A stretch of 64,000 nt of DNA, from positions 31,575,890-31,639,889 of the forward strand of contig OY754972.1 of assembly GCA_963576475.1 (NCBI GenBank). Direction: 5' to 3'. Below the pieces are notes generated by a model, which saw only the letters and a list, made by a program, of their open reading frames with translations, was not told where the DNA came from and did not search any database. Source of the stretch: Molanna angustata (taxonomy: Eukaryota; Arthropoda; Insecta; Trichoptera; Molannidae). The translations under genes and the position numbers were made by a program. Every line of letters begins with the position of its first letter. The stretch's first letter is position 1. Of the stretch, positions 20,530 to 31,387 are shown in pieces.

Positions 20530-21115
20530 GAAAACAAACTTAATTGGGTGAAAAATCATAAGAGTGCAATGTCTATGGGAAGGCGAGATGAGAGGTTTAT
20601 ACAAACATATTCTATTAACTCATTCGGGTGAAAAATCACATAAATGCAATGTTTGTATAAAAACTTTCTGTGGAACAGGATCTTTGAAAAAACAAACTCA
20701 TTTTGATAAAAAAAAAAACAAATTGAACACATCAAGACGAAAACCAAATGAATGCAATATTTGCGGAAAGACATTCTTTCTAGAAAGAAATTTAATAAAA
20801 CACAAACTAACCATTTATGTGAAAAACCATTTGAATGCAATATCTGTGGAAAGACATTCTCTCAAATCGTAAAGTACACAAAAAAACTCATTCGGGTAAA
20901 AAACCACACGAATGTAAAGTTTGTGGGAAGTCATGGAATTAATACTACATCAAGTCATTCAGACGAAAACCAACATGAATGCAGTATCGGTGGAGAAACT
21001 CTCTCGACCACGATCTTTGAAGACATTTGCTCAAAGACAATCTTTAAACGCTCATAAACAGACTCATTCAGGCGAAAAACAATATGAGTGCAATTTCTGT
21101 GGGAAGAAATAAAAT
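20530..21115 (+). pseudogene. C2H2 zinc-finger gene remnant, 3' block
   Basis: At least six decayed fingers: KSHKCNVCIKTFCGTGSLKK, NECNICGKTFFLERNLIKHK, FECNICGKTFSQ, HECKVCGKSWN, HECSIGGETLS (second zinc cysteine replaced by glycine) and YECNFCGKK. Each has the CxxC...HxxxH pattern complete or nearly so, but the frame changes between them. The longest open run is about 100 codons. It is a duplicate of the block at 15095-15550. No intact start or regulatory domain is visible. Confidence 0.8.
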
Positions 21116-21169
21116 AATCACAAAAAATATATTAACAATAGCATTTTAAAAATAAAATATGATCAGATA

Positions 21170-21490
21170 TTCAGGTCGAGAGCCGTACGCTACATTCTTG
21201 CAATATAATATGCTGTATCATTTGGAAGAGACGGCCGCAATAGCATTGTGCGGATGAAACAATGCCCACTTTTCCATGAGGTAGTTACAACGTCCATGTC
21301 CAGCGCGGATACTATTTAGAGAGGTCCACAGCCTTCATGGCAGATCCAAACCTAGAGGTACCACCGTTGGAGTACCCATGTACCTATTGACATATAGGTT
21401 GATGTTCTTCCAGTCATTGTGCCACGTCCAAGTTTTGTAACTGGGTTCCTGGAAGAAATTCTGTGCGGACTCTTAGATGGGACATCATTG
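21170..21490 (-). pseudogene. Non-LTR RT C-terminal relic
   Basis: On the minus strand, broken frames include TWTWHNDWKNINL and then a GHGRCNYLMEKWALFHPHN segment, followed by AYGSRP. The GHGRCN...KW pattern is the C-terminal region downstream of RT in insect Jockey-type LINEs, where a Cys/His cluster follows. Stops are present. Confidence 0.45.
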
Positions 21491-22066
21491 TTAGCTGAGG
21501 TATGTTTGCAAGAACAGGAAGCCACTTCAATGGAGTAAAACGTGTGGTGCTACTTAAATTAAAGTATTGAATCTTGAAGACATTTGATGAAATTGCAGCG
21601 CAAAATAATTCGTAACCTGAAATTATACAGACACAAATTGATAACAATATGGATTTTATTAGTTATATGACTTCCAGAAACAAAAGAAGATAGTTACAGA
21701 ACAATTTTTCAAATTAAAATTAAGTTTTAAAATCTCAGCAAGAAAATATCAAAAAGGCTGAGAACTTACATGTTTGACGTTTGTATGAGTTTTCGTCATT
21801 TCATGTATATTTTATAGCTCTTGTGTGAATACGGTAACTAGCCAAGATAAAGATTTACAAGGTTTTACAATTTTCTATAGGAAAAATTCACTATGGCCAA
21901 ATCCATAGAAAAATCAGTTTATTATTATTATTATTTTAAAAAATAATAACAATAATAATGGTGTAGAATAGCCACAGCCTAGGCTAAAATAAAAATAACA
22001 ATATTCCAATGCGCATGCGCGCCAAACTATTTCCGCTTCATACTGTCAGTCACTGTAAAGACACCA
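21491..22066. other. Unassigned
   Basis: AT-rich with a TTATTATTATT tract near 21920. No supported feature. Confidence 0.35.
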
Positions 22067-22968
22067 CATAGATTTTTGTTATAATATACTAGATGTCGTA
22101 GTTAGTAAATTTAGTATGAATCGAAGTGAGGCATTTTTCCGGGGGATTTTGGACGTTTTGGTTGGCAGACCACATCGTTTTTCTATAGAGAATAAAGACT
22201 AATGCGAATTGTTTTCGGATTTATTTGTAGAAAAAAACACTTTGTTTTGTGGCGGGTCGAACAGACCCATCTCTAATCTCTCCCACCAATCGAGCGGCCG
22301 GTTATAAAGTGCGATCGAGCCGCGCGCCAAACATTCTCTGCGAGAGCTCTGTCCGGTCAACGTATACACGTCGTCATCCTTATCGATTCCGCGAAATATA
22401 TTTACATCGATATTCATTTAGTAAAAATATAATTTATAATCTTGTGTATTTGTTAATTGGCTTAAATAAAGAGATAATAAATAAAAATAAAGAGATATTA
22501 GATACTTTACCGATCTTTCAATATTGATATACCCACTGTTTCTATTTCTCTTTGCTTAATATTGTCTCTCTTTATGCTGCACGGATACCTCAGGTACTGC
22601 GCAGTATAAATTGGGGAACGGTTTGTCCATATTACACGTGTGGACAAACCGTGAAAAAGGTACATGCCCGGCTGGTTCGATTCCAACCCAAGCGTGCAAT
22701 GGTTCCTCGTCCGGCAGTTCAATTCTGACCCAAACTAGTATGTGGTACAGGGTATCAAACCCTCGATGATTCATCCCACGAGAGCCCTACCTTCTATTCA
22801 CCCTTATTAGGCACGAATACATATAACCCCAAAGTTTATTAAGATTTAGAGAAGTTATCTAGGATGTGTTGAAATGCAAGGAAAACTGAAATATGTTGCC
22901 AACCAAAACTTCAAACGCGCGATATTCCATGACTCACCTTTTTCAGTATATTATACTAAAAATCTATG
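22067..22968. mobile_element. DNA element with TIRs CATAGATTTTT...AAAAATCTATG
   Basis: CATAGATTTTTGTTATAATA at 22067 is inverted at 22944-22968. The left part (22067-22230) and right part (22845-22968) both have mirrored counterparts at 28115-28269 and 27975-28090. The interior contains a GC-rich block at 22248-22400 with a TATAAAG (22304) upstream of repeated polyadenylation-like AATAAA, which could be a solo LTR or promoter insertion, and a perfect-looking hairpin (TTTGTCC...GGACAAA, 22623-22648). No transposase frame. Confidence 0.6.
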
Positions 22969-22981
22969 ACTAGATGTAGTA

Positions 22982-24368
22982 CTGACGCGACCTCTCCTGT
23001 TCGCGTTGTTTTGTTTGAGTTCGGCGCCAAATCAGACCACAAACAAACATTTGTGAAAAAATTGTGAGAATAAAAAAATATATTTTGACAGTAAGACATA
23101 ACCTCCAAAATGTGACAGATGACAGTCGAAATTATAAACGCGTCGTGTCGACACGGACCGCGCTCACTGAACGGCCGAGGGATGTATGTCCACATCCCTC
23201 GTGGCCAGAGCAGCTGCAAACCGAACCAAAGAGTGTCGGTTAGGCTCGCTCCACATTTATTTTATTTTTATTTATTTTATTTTATTTTGTAAACATACAG
23301 TCTAAGTAACAAATTATATATTAATAATATAACACTTCATTAGTGGACCAATTAAGTTTACAGAAATAATCAATTTTCTGTTATAATATAGGGGAAAGAA
23401 TTGAAAGTGATACCCTCCTCCCAAGAGGCTTTGAGGCAGAGCTCACCTTTTTCCAATATCAAAAATGGAATTTGATATTTCACACATAGTCGCTGAACGA
23501 GATGAATGAAAATACTAAACGATAATTGAAGCCGTGGTCTGACGATACATAAATGTCAAGTGTCAGAGCACAAACGTCAGACAGCACGGTCATGTCACAA
23601 AATAAAATACATAAAACTTCTAATAAAATAAAGAATTAAAATTGGCAATAAATTAGGACGTCACAAATTTAAAATAAATAAGAGTCAATATTGGACGTCA
23701 CACGTTAAAACAATGTCAATAAAATAATTAAATAAAATCACACACAGCCGAAATATTGTCACACGGAAATAAAAAAAAAATGTCACAAATATTGTTTTGG
23801 GGCACACATATTTTTCTCTTCTCGGCCATGGGCGTGCTGATGCACCGCCAATGCCGGAATGGACCGTCGTCGATGGGCGAAGGGGCAAGGCTATCAGCGA
23901 CAGCAACCTCGGGTCCCAGACACCGGCAGATGCCGGTTGGGTGACTGGCGCGAGTCTCAAGGAGACGCAGGCCGTTGCTCCAGGGTCCAGCGCGACCCAA
24001 CAGCGTTTGGAACACTTTCCAAACTCAGCACCCGCTTCGGTCCAGGAAAGCGGCTCTCTCGCCGAATGGTGGTGCGCCGATCCATCTCGGCACTCCAGGT
24101 GTTACGTCCATGGCTGCCGGTGTGGGGCGAGCCTAACCGACACCCTCTGGTGCAGTCTGCAGCTGCTCTGGCCACAGTGAGCGCGGTCCGTGTCGACACG
24201 ACGCGTGTCTAATTTCGACTGTCACTGTCACTTCTAATGTCACATATTTTAGGTTATGTGTTATTGTCATATTTTTTTCACATTTTATTTTTCGTAAATA
24301 TTAGTTTGTGGTCTGATTTGGCGTCGAATTCAAAATAAAAAAATAACGCGAACAGGAGAAGTCGCGTC
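22982..24368. mobile_element. Inverted-repeat element, ~250-bp arms
   Basis: The left arm (22982-23255) and right arm (24125-24368) are imperfect inverted repeats starting TGACGCGAC(C/T)TCTCCTGTTCGCG. Shared internal landmarks are GCCAAATCAGACCACAAAC, ACGCGTCGTGTCGACACGGA, GGCCAGAGCAGCTGCA and GTGTCGGTTAGGCTCGC. The interior (23398-24122) includes blocks that recur inverted at 26332-26920 and 27905-27970. No transposase is seen. It may be a foldback element that captured a neighbour. Confidence 0.65.
23529..24122. repeat. Arm f of a mirrored pair (partner 26332-26920)
   Basis: This block shares TGGTCTGA, a cluster of TGACGTC/GTGACGTCC-like words, GGGGCACACAT and a GC-rich portion (CCGAATGGTGGTGCGCCGAT) with the inverted partner. 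Open frames across the GC-rich part have no recognisable domain and appear in both orientations, so I do not call a gene. Confidence 0.65.
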
Positions 24369-24885
24369 AAAAGGATATTTGGAATTGGACGGAAAGAGAA
24401 AGAGGAGAGCTTGCAAAAACACTACTCACCAGAAGCCACAGAGGCATTCAGGGACTTAATTACTGATGATTTGAATCTAAAAATTGATGTATTACAGAGG
24501 TCTATAGTCTTAAAGAACACATTGAATTGTTATGTGGCGCAGCGCAGCACTGCGCCTTTTATCATCACTACGTGACACGCGCCGCCTCAATTTGTATTGG
24601 CGCAGAGCCCACTCTCCCACTTTATTCAGACTTGACCAGCCCAGCTCGCAGGACGTTTGCCGTGAACGATTCCTCAACATCGATCCGCGCTAGTTAAATA
24701 TTTAAATAGTCTTTAAAAGAATGTACAAAAATTAGTCACAATAAATTATATTCAGTAAGTGATCTTTCATTAATAAATAATCAGTTGCTACCCAAGTATA
24801 TCTATTGGTAAGGAAGTATTTTATATTATCTTTTATTTAACTGAACACGCAAATATATCCTTCTGATATATTGTAATATAACCAA
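24369..24885. other. Unassigned; possible LTR-like block
   Basis: 24530-24800 is GC-rich at its start (TGTGGCGCAGCGCAGCACTG) and AT-rich with an AATAAA-containing end, a composition like an insect LTR. There is no primer-binding site or partner LTR that I can see. The upstream 150 bp may be residual coding sequence of unknown origin. Confidence 0.25.
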
Positions 24886-26310
24886 TTAATATATATAATC
24901 CAACCTTAATACCATCCTGCCAAAGTTACATGTTCTATGGATAAATGTATTCTGTAAATAATTTGTTTTAAATATTGGTAATTTAAATGGCAGTGGATTC
25001 CTGATGTGACGTAATGGGCAGTTAAATGATATGAAATTAAGTAAGTCGATGGAGTCTATTTTATTGTTTATCAATTTATGTAGATATACATAACATATCA
25101 GTTAAAGTCCTTCGATTTTCTAAACTCATTCATTTATGATGTTGTGCAGAGAGGCGATAGTTATTGAATGATAAGTTACATCTATAGTTTAAATGCTTCA
25201 AAAATTTGTTTTGTACATTCTCTATCCTATCTATATAAGTTATATAGAAGGGGCTCCACGTAACTGAGGCAAAATCGAGAATGCTCCGGGCGTAGCTAAA
25301 ATAAAGTGTTTTTAGAGTTGATATGGATTTAAATGATTTTGCCACTCTTATAATAAAATTTAACATTCTAAAAGCCCTTTCAATTACACAATCAACATGA
25401 CTTCTAAAAAGCAACCTACTATCAATTAACACACTTAAATCTCTTTTTTCAGTGCATCTTGCTATTATTTCATGGTTTAGAGTGTAATCGACAGCAAATG
25501 GTTCTTTCTTACGGGTAAAGGTGATGCATTTACATTTTTGTATATTTAAGAAAAGCTGATTGGTGGTGCAATAATTGTAGAATCTGTTCGTCTAATTGAA
25601 GCTTATTACAGTCATTGATATTGGTAATTTATTTGTAAATTTTCATGTCATCGGCAAAAACTTAAAAGTCAGAATATTCAAAACAGTGTGATATGTCATT
25701 TATATACAAAATGAATAAAATTGGAGCCAAATGAGAGCCTTGTGGTACTCCCGATAGACAAAAGCGATATTTGGACTTTGCGTTATTTATCACGACGGAC
25801 TGTAGTCTGCCTCTAACATATGAGGAGAGCCATCTCAACAAGTCTCCATGAATTCCGTAAGCATATAATTTGTTTATGAGAATATCATGGCTAATCTTGT
25901 CGAATGCTTTCGAAAAATCTGTATTCGTCGCATCTACTTGATATCCCTCATTCATAGAGGTAAGAATGTCATGCGTAAATTTCAACAGATTGGACTCAAC
26001 AGAACGAGCTGGAAAAAATCCATGTTGATTGGGCATAATGAAGGACTTAATAGCAGGAGTTAGCTGTTCGACCACAGTTTTCTCCATTAATTTACTGAAA
26101 ATTGACAGTTTAGATATTGGTCTGTAGTTTTGCACATCACGCTTATCACCAGATTTATGTGTGGGTGTAATGTAGGATTCTTTCCATTGGTTGGGAAAAA
26201 TTCTGACAAAGTGCCTGACATTTAGTCTGAACAAAAGATGAATGAAAAAATGAGCTAAACATTTCAGAAATTTCAACAGAGTTATTGGTTTCCATATCGT
26301 TAAAAAACAT
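24886..26310 (-). pseudogene. Jockey-like LINE reverse transcriptase, 5'-truncated
   Basis: The minus strand gives the linker NMFFNDMETNNSVEISEMFS, then RT motifs KRDVQNYRPISKLSIFSKL, NTDFSKAFDKISHDIL (motif A), CLSGVPQGSHLAPILFILYI (motif B) and VFADDMKIYK (motif C, near 25660-25630). C-terminal SILDFASVTWSPF and FLKHLNYRCNL follow, and the terminal segment IRNPLPFKLPIFKTNYLQ ends at 24886. Stops flank motif C (TAA just before VFADD) and the frame shifts at about 25440-25660. The catalytic aspartates remain readable but the protein cannot be made. The 5' end abuts the mirrored GC-rich block at 26332. Confidence 0.85.
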
Positions 26311-26331
26311 ATTACATGGAAATCGGCACAT

Positions 26332-26920
26332 CGGCAGCCATGGAAGTGACACCTGGAGTGCCGAAATGGATCGGCGCACCACCATTCGGCGAGAGAGCCG
26401 CTTTCCTGGACCGAAGCGGGTGCTGAGTTTGGAAAGTGTTCCAAACGCTGTTGGGTCGCGCTGGAGCCTGGAGCGACTGCCTGCATCTACTTGAGACTCG
26501 CCCCGCTGCCGTTCGCTCCCGACAGTCACCCAACCGGCATCTGCCGGTGTCTGGGACCCGAGGTTGCTTTCGCCGATAGCCTTGCCCCTTCGCCCATCGA
26601 CGACGGACCATGGCCGTGGCGATCAGCACCCTCATGGCCGTGGCGAAAGATTATGTGTGCCCCAGTAAACTATATGTATATTGTGACAATTTTTTTCTCC
26701 GTGTGAAAATAATTCGGCTGTGTTTGTTTTTAATTTATTTATTCTATTGAATTTATTTAAATTTGTGACGTCCAATATTGACTCTAATTATCTTGATTTG
26801 TGAAGTCCTAATTTATTAACAATTTTATTTATTTTATTTTGTGACATGATCGTGCCGTCTGACCTTTGACCATTAACAATTTGACATTCTTTTTTTGTAT
26901 AGTCAGACCACGATTGCATT
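26332..26920. repeat. Arm f' of the mirrored pair
   Basis: Reverse-complement relative of 23529-24122. It starts at the GGCAGCCATGG end and finishes at GTCAGACCACGATTGC. A duplicated CCATGGCCGTGGCGA(T/A) unit at 26608-26645 is specific to this copy. Any frame running through it into the adjacent LINE is a chance fusion. Confidence 0.65.
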
Positions 26921-27904
26921 AAGTAATATTTTCCTTTAATTTATTGTGACGTGAAATTTATTGTGCTTCGACCTTGATGAGACCTCTCGTCTACCACGAG
27001 GAAACATCAAGCCAAGGTGTGGGGAAGAAAAGGAGACAAATGATGGTAACACTATGAAATTGGAGTAGTACGGCGCATTTATTCAAAAAATCATTATAGT
27101 TGGTCCATGGCAATAAAAAAAATAATAAAAAAACAAAACAACAGACAACAAATAAAACAGAAACACGTGGCATCTATCGAAACGAACTGTCAAATACACG
27201 CGAACACACGAAAAGACGCAGACCAGAATATACCGCCCCAGGGTACAGCGACATCCTTACTCCAGGCATGTCACTGTCTTCCACGTGGTGACTGTAGTTC
27301 GGTGGGGCCCAGCCTCTGCGTCAGGCTAGCAGGTCTTCCTCGTGTCCGGCGTGGTTTCTTCTTCTCCTCCTGATCTCCTCCTCCAGACCGTCACCCATGG
27401 CTAGCTCTGTGCCCCACGGCACGCTATGACGGCGCATCTCGAAAGAGGTGGCATACCAGCCGGGGCCTCACCGGAGGCGAACCGACGCTCCAGACGACAC
27501 GGATTGCCCTTCGTGGTCCAATCTGTGAGCCGCCGCGTTCCCTACGCGGTGGCCCCACACTGCGCTCTGCCTCCAACCTCCTGTCCTGTTCATGCTCTCA
27601 TCTTGGTTCTGGGGCACCATCAGCGTCCATGCGCGTGTCGGGTCCTGTCACACAGGCCTCCTCGTGCTCTTGAAAATATGGCCGCCATCGGGACGCGCGT
27701 GTCGACCGATGACGGCGTCACACCAAACCGTCCGTCCTTCACCAGCGTCGAATGCCAAGAGCGCGCGTCACTGACGCGTTGGCTATAAGCTTCCTTGTCG
27801 TTCTCTCACGCCGTCAGGGGCGCTAGTAGTCTTCCGCCAAAATGTTGCCGCGGAAAAAATTAAAAATTATTGTTTTTCGACAACACTGTTTTTCGGCTAT
27901 AACA
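26921..27904. other. Unassigned, with a GC- and CpG-rich block
   Basis: 27230-27840 is strongly GC-rich compared with the surroundings and contains CpG-dense words (GCGCGCGTCACTGACGCG). Two overlapping frames of 60-120 codons exist there but show no domain and no codon pattern. The composition would suit an LTR/leader of a retroelement or a captured promoter. I cannot assign it. Confidence 0.3.
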
Positions 27905-28269
27905 ACCTGATATTGACTTAAAAAAAGTGAGCTCTACCTCCAAGCTTCTTGGGAGGAGGGCATCACTACTCCGTATAAAAAGTGTCATGGAATATCGCGC
28001 GTTTGACGTTTTGGTTGGCAACATAATATTTCAGTTTTCTTTACATTTCAACACATCCTAGATAACTGTTCTCTAAACCTTAATAAACAAAGAGTTTTTT
28101 TTTTTTGAAAAATAAATCCGAAAACAATTCACATTTGTGGTTATTATATATTGAAAAACGATGTGGTCTGCCCACCCAAACGTCAAAAATCCCCCGGAAA
28201 AATGCCTCACTTCGTTTTATACAAAATTTGCTAACTATGACATCTAGTATATTATAATAAAAATCTATG
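27905..28269. mobile_element. Mirrored partner of the 22067-22968 element
   Basis: In inverted order it contains the e block (GAGCTC...CTTGGGAGGAGGG, 27905-27970), the b block (ATGGAATATCGCGCGTTTGA, 27985-28090) and the a block (AACGATGTGGTCTGCC...AAAATCTATG, 28155-28269) of the left side. The internal LTR-like insert of the left copy is missing here. Confidence 0.65.
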
Positions 28270-28312
28270 TACTCAGATAACCCAATTTACATGTCAAAAG
28301 CCGGAAAAGAGT

Positions 28313-29040
28313 CAAAGGGGTAGTGGTGCAAAGTTCGATATTATTTTAAGATCCTGTCTTTTCAAATCGATTCATGAAATTTATGCGGATCATCAATTCG
28401 CTCTTCGATTCAATATGATTCAAATATGGCTATCCTTATCTATCGTACAAAACAAGTACGTAATATGACAGAGAAAACAAAACCGATTCAAAATATGATA
28501 TGCAAATGTAGGCGTTAAAATGTTTGCATTTCAATGTACTTAATGGTAAATATTGCTTAAATATTTTATGAACCATAATGAATTAGTCGTGAATCGAAGA
28601 TTGCCATCAGTCTTTATCTTAAAAGAATTATAACAGATCGCCTTCAAAATAGTATATACAATTATAGACGTTACGTATTTGTTTTTCAAAGTGTGTTGCG
28701 GTCAAAATTGCTTAACATATTCAAGAACCACAATGAATTAGATTTCATGAACCATAATGAATTAGTTGTGAATCGAAGATTGCCATGAGTCGGTCTGTGT
28801 ATCGCATTCTAACTATATACTTTACGTGGATTAGAGCAAGAGAACACATGATCCGGAATCGATGAGTCGGTCTGTGTATCGCATTCTAACGATATATTTT
28901 ATATGAGATAGAAAGTGTGAGAGTGATGTCTGGTTCATGAGCGGATCGTTGTGGCAACGTGAACCGTGAGTCACCGATTCAATTTAATGATCCGGTCAAA
29001 TAATACGGATCACTCATTTTTCCCCGTCGCTACAAAGGGG
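28313..29040. mobile_element. hAT-type non-autonomous element with 8-bp TSD
   Basis: The 8-bp direct repeat CAAAGGGG lies at 28313-28320 and 29033-29040. It brackets a 712-bp element (28321-29032) that starts TAGTGGTGCAAAG and ends CCCCGTCGCTA, so the tips (TAGTGGTG and inverted TAGCGACG) are imperfect TIRs of hAT style. Inside, GAATCGAAGATTGCCAT and GTCTGTGTATCGCATTCTAA are each duplicated. No transposase frame; movement would need a hAT transposase in trans. Confidence 0.75.
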
Positions 29041-30103
29041 TCGAAGGGGTCAAAGGCCAAGAAGTGATGGTCAAGTGCATGTCAAGTTACTTCTATATTA
29101 TCTGTGGTGATTTCAAGCATTTGAAATTTGAATTTTGCTGTCGTTTATTGAAAATCAAAAATATATTTGTTCTCCGGACACATTACAATTACATTCTGTT
29201 TGGGTGATAGCTGATTACTGATTATAAACAATTATTTTAAGACTTCTGAGGATAATTAAAGATAAAGACCAGGTAAAATTTATATTTATTCAATAAATTA
29301 TACTTCCATTTCATACAAATAACTTCTATTTTACGGACATTAACATGAAAATAATTTAAGTGTATTCGTTTTTTTTTTCATTTTAATTATTATAACTTGT
29401 TACTTAAGTATCACTTGTTTTATACATTGCCTTTGCTTACTGATGTTGTGTTCGAGAACCACGCGAGAATTTATTAGTGTATAGGTATATTCGTACGTTT
29501 AATGTTATTGTTAACAATCACGTGAGAATTTTATTTCTTTTTCTATGAAAGCTTGAAAACATTAGTGTACATATTTGTTTTAAATGTTGTTATTTTTTAG
29601 AACCACGTGAGGGTTTTAATTATTTTAGGTAGGTACTATTAAAGCATGAAAACATCAGTGTAGATATTCGTGCTTAATGTTGTTATTGTTAGAACCCTTA
29701 GATTATATATGTTAGAACCATATGAGAATTTTAATTCATTTTGCTATTGGAGTTTGAAAACAAATACATTAATGTATATATTCACGTTTAATTGTGTTTT
29801 TTTATATAAAAAAAATGATTATGCCCTTGTTAAGCAAGTGCATATACATACATCTTCCTACATACCCTAAAATATGCATAAATGCTTGTTTTCTTTTAAG
29901 AACCATGTTCTTATTTTAATTCATGTAGCTATAAGAGAATTAAAATAATAACATAAGTGTGTATAAGTATTTGTGATTACATTGATTTTGTTCTGTGTTC
30001 TTATTCTTGAGAATCAAGAGAATTTTGATTAATTTTGCCTTTTGAACATCTTTCAGGTGTTTGTGCTTAATAGTATCCGCACCTACATAATTTATTGAGC
30101 ATC
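29041..30103. other. Unassigned 5' flank of the THAP pseudogene
   Basis: AT-rich sequence with a recurring AACCA(C/T)GTGAGAATTTTAATT-like phrase (about 29455, 29515, 29600, 29715), spaced 60-115 bp, which looks like a decayed tandem repeat. A SINE family 1 3' fragment is embedded (29812-29891). It may include the former promoter or first exon of the THAP gene. Confidence 0.4.
29812..29891 (-). mobile_element. SINE family 1, 3' fragment
   Basis: It matches the tail half of the SINE at 4911-5099 (ATGCCCTTGTTAAGCAAGTG, CATCTTCCTACATACCCTAA, GCATAAATGCTTG) with the poly(A) side at 29812. The tRNA-like head is missing. Confidence 0.75.
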
Positions 30104-30846
30104 ATGACTCAGAAAGTCAGATAATGCGTTATTTGTAGCGAGAAGAAGAATAACACAAGCAAAAAAAAAAAATCCAGGTTTCTATCATAGGAAAGCCGGT
30201 GAGTTCTCATACATATTATTTTGTGTTCAAGTAAGGTATATGGCATATATATTTTTTTATTGCCATAAAATGATATGGGAGATGAGTTTTTTCTGTGCCT
30301 AGGCCCGTGCGACTCCAGAGTGCGTTATATAATTTTATTATAATTATTATTTTAATGATAAATTTATTTTATATAATCATTTTATTTAGGTGTAAAAAAT
30401 AAGTACATTTTCCTTACACTTAATATAAACCAAAGAATATAAATAATGTTGAAAAAAAATTTACATAGTACCTATGATAACAGAAAAAAATAACAAACAA
30501 GAAAATATTCCAATATCCATATTCACAAAACAAAGGAAGCACATAATATTTTAAAATATTTTTTCTTTATGTATTCAATATTCAATACATAATGCATTTA
30601 TCATTTTGATTTCAGATGCAAAGAATGTGTTAAAGCTGTAGGCAACAGAATTGGTATTTGTGCCAATAGAAAGATTGTGCCAAATTTGATATGTGTACAT
30701 GGTGACCACTTTGACAAAAGAAGTTTTAATCGTAAAATCAATCGTCATAAAAAAAACTGCCATCCCCACTTTAAAATTAACTTCATTGCCACTAACTAAT
30801 GAGCAACTCGAGGAATATCCTTTTCATGTGGCGAGTTATACACCAG
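30104..30846 (+). pseudogene. THAP-domain protein pseudogene (two exons)
   Basis: Exon 1 (30104-30198) opens ATG and gives CVICSEKKNNTSK, the CxxC half of a THAP zinc finger. It has an in-frame TAA after MTQKVR and a frameshift in an A-run; it ends at a CCG|GTGAG donor. Exon 2 (from TTTCAG| at 30615 to CACCAG|GTTTGT at 30846) gives CKECVKAVGNRIGICANRK and then ICVHGDHFDKRSFN, the C..DHF half of the finger. After a further frameshift comes KKTAIPTLKLTSL, the AVPT-like end of the domain. Conserved THAP order and intact splice signals show a formerly real gene. THAP domains bind DNA in transcription factors and P-element-type transposases; which type this was cannot be told. Confidence 0.7.
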
Positions 30847-31055
30847 GTTTGTATTTTGACTTTATTATGTTCTGTTAAGTATAAGTGCACTATTTGTTAT
30901 GTTTCTGGGTAATTGTTTACAAGTACTGTCCCTGGCCGATTGCAATAATTTTTACATCAATAGATAGATAAACGCGTCAAAAAACACCAACTTAGAGGCT
31001 TCGCAGCATATATGTTCTATATATATATGGATTTACTCAGAATTCGGAATAGAAC

Positions 31056-31090
<35 letters not shown>

Positions 31091-31318
31091 TATAACTTTT
31101 GATTCGCTCAATTCACAGAGCCCAAAATTTCAAAATATATATAGTTAAAAAAAACTTTTATGCTCGATTTTTTTTTTTGTGTAACATTGTAGTAGTACAT
31201 CTCAAACTTTTTTTAAAAAAAAATTTAAAAATTGAATTTAGTGACGACATTGCTTCATAAAATTTGTATGGCAGTGGCCTATACACAATATCTAAGGAGA
31301 CTTAATAGTTTTATACAT

Positions 31319-31332
31319 AATCTCCAAACATA

Positions 31333-31387
<55 letters not shown>

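Noticed and set aside
23797..24212. Overlapping 80-127 codon frames in a GC-rich block
   Set aside because: Frames are open in several phases on both strands because stop codons are rare in GC-rich DNA; no domain is visible and the block is a repeat arm.
24528..24800. Solo LTR
   Set aside because: Composition is suggestive, but no TG...CA pair, target duplication or partner could be confirmed by eye, so it is noted only as possible.
25662..26486. 274-codon frame joining a GC-rich block to reverse transcriptase
   Set aside because: The first ~50 codons are the mirrored repeat block f' and also appear at 23900-24100 without RT; only the RT part is meaningful.
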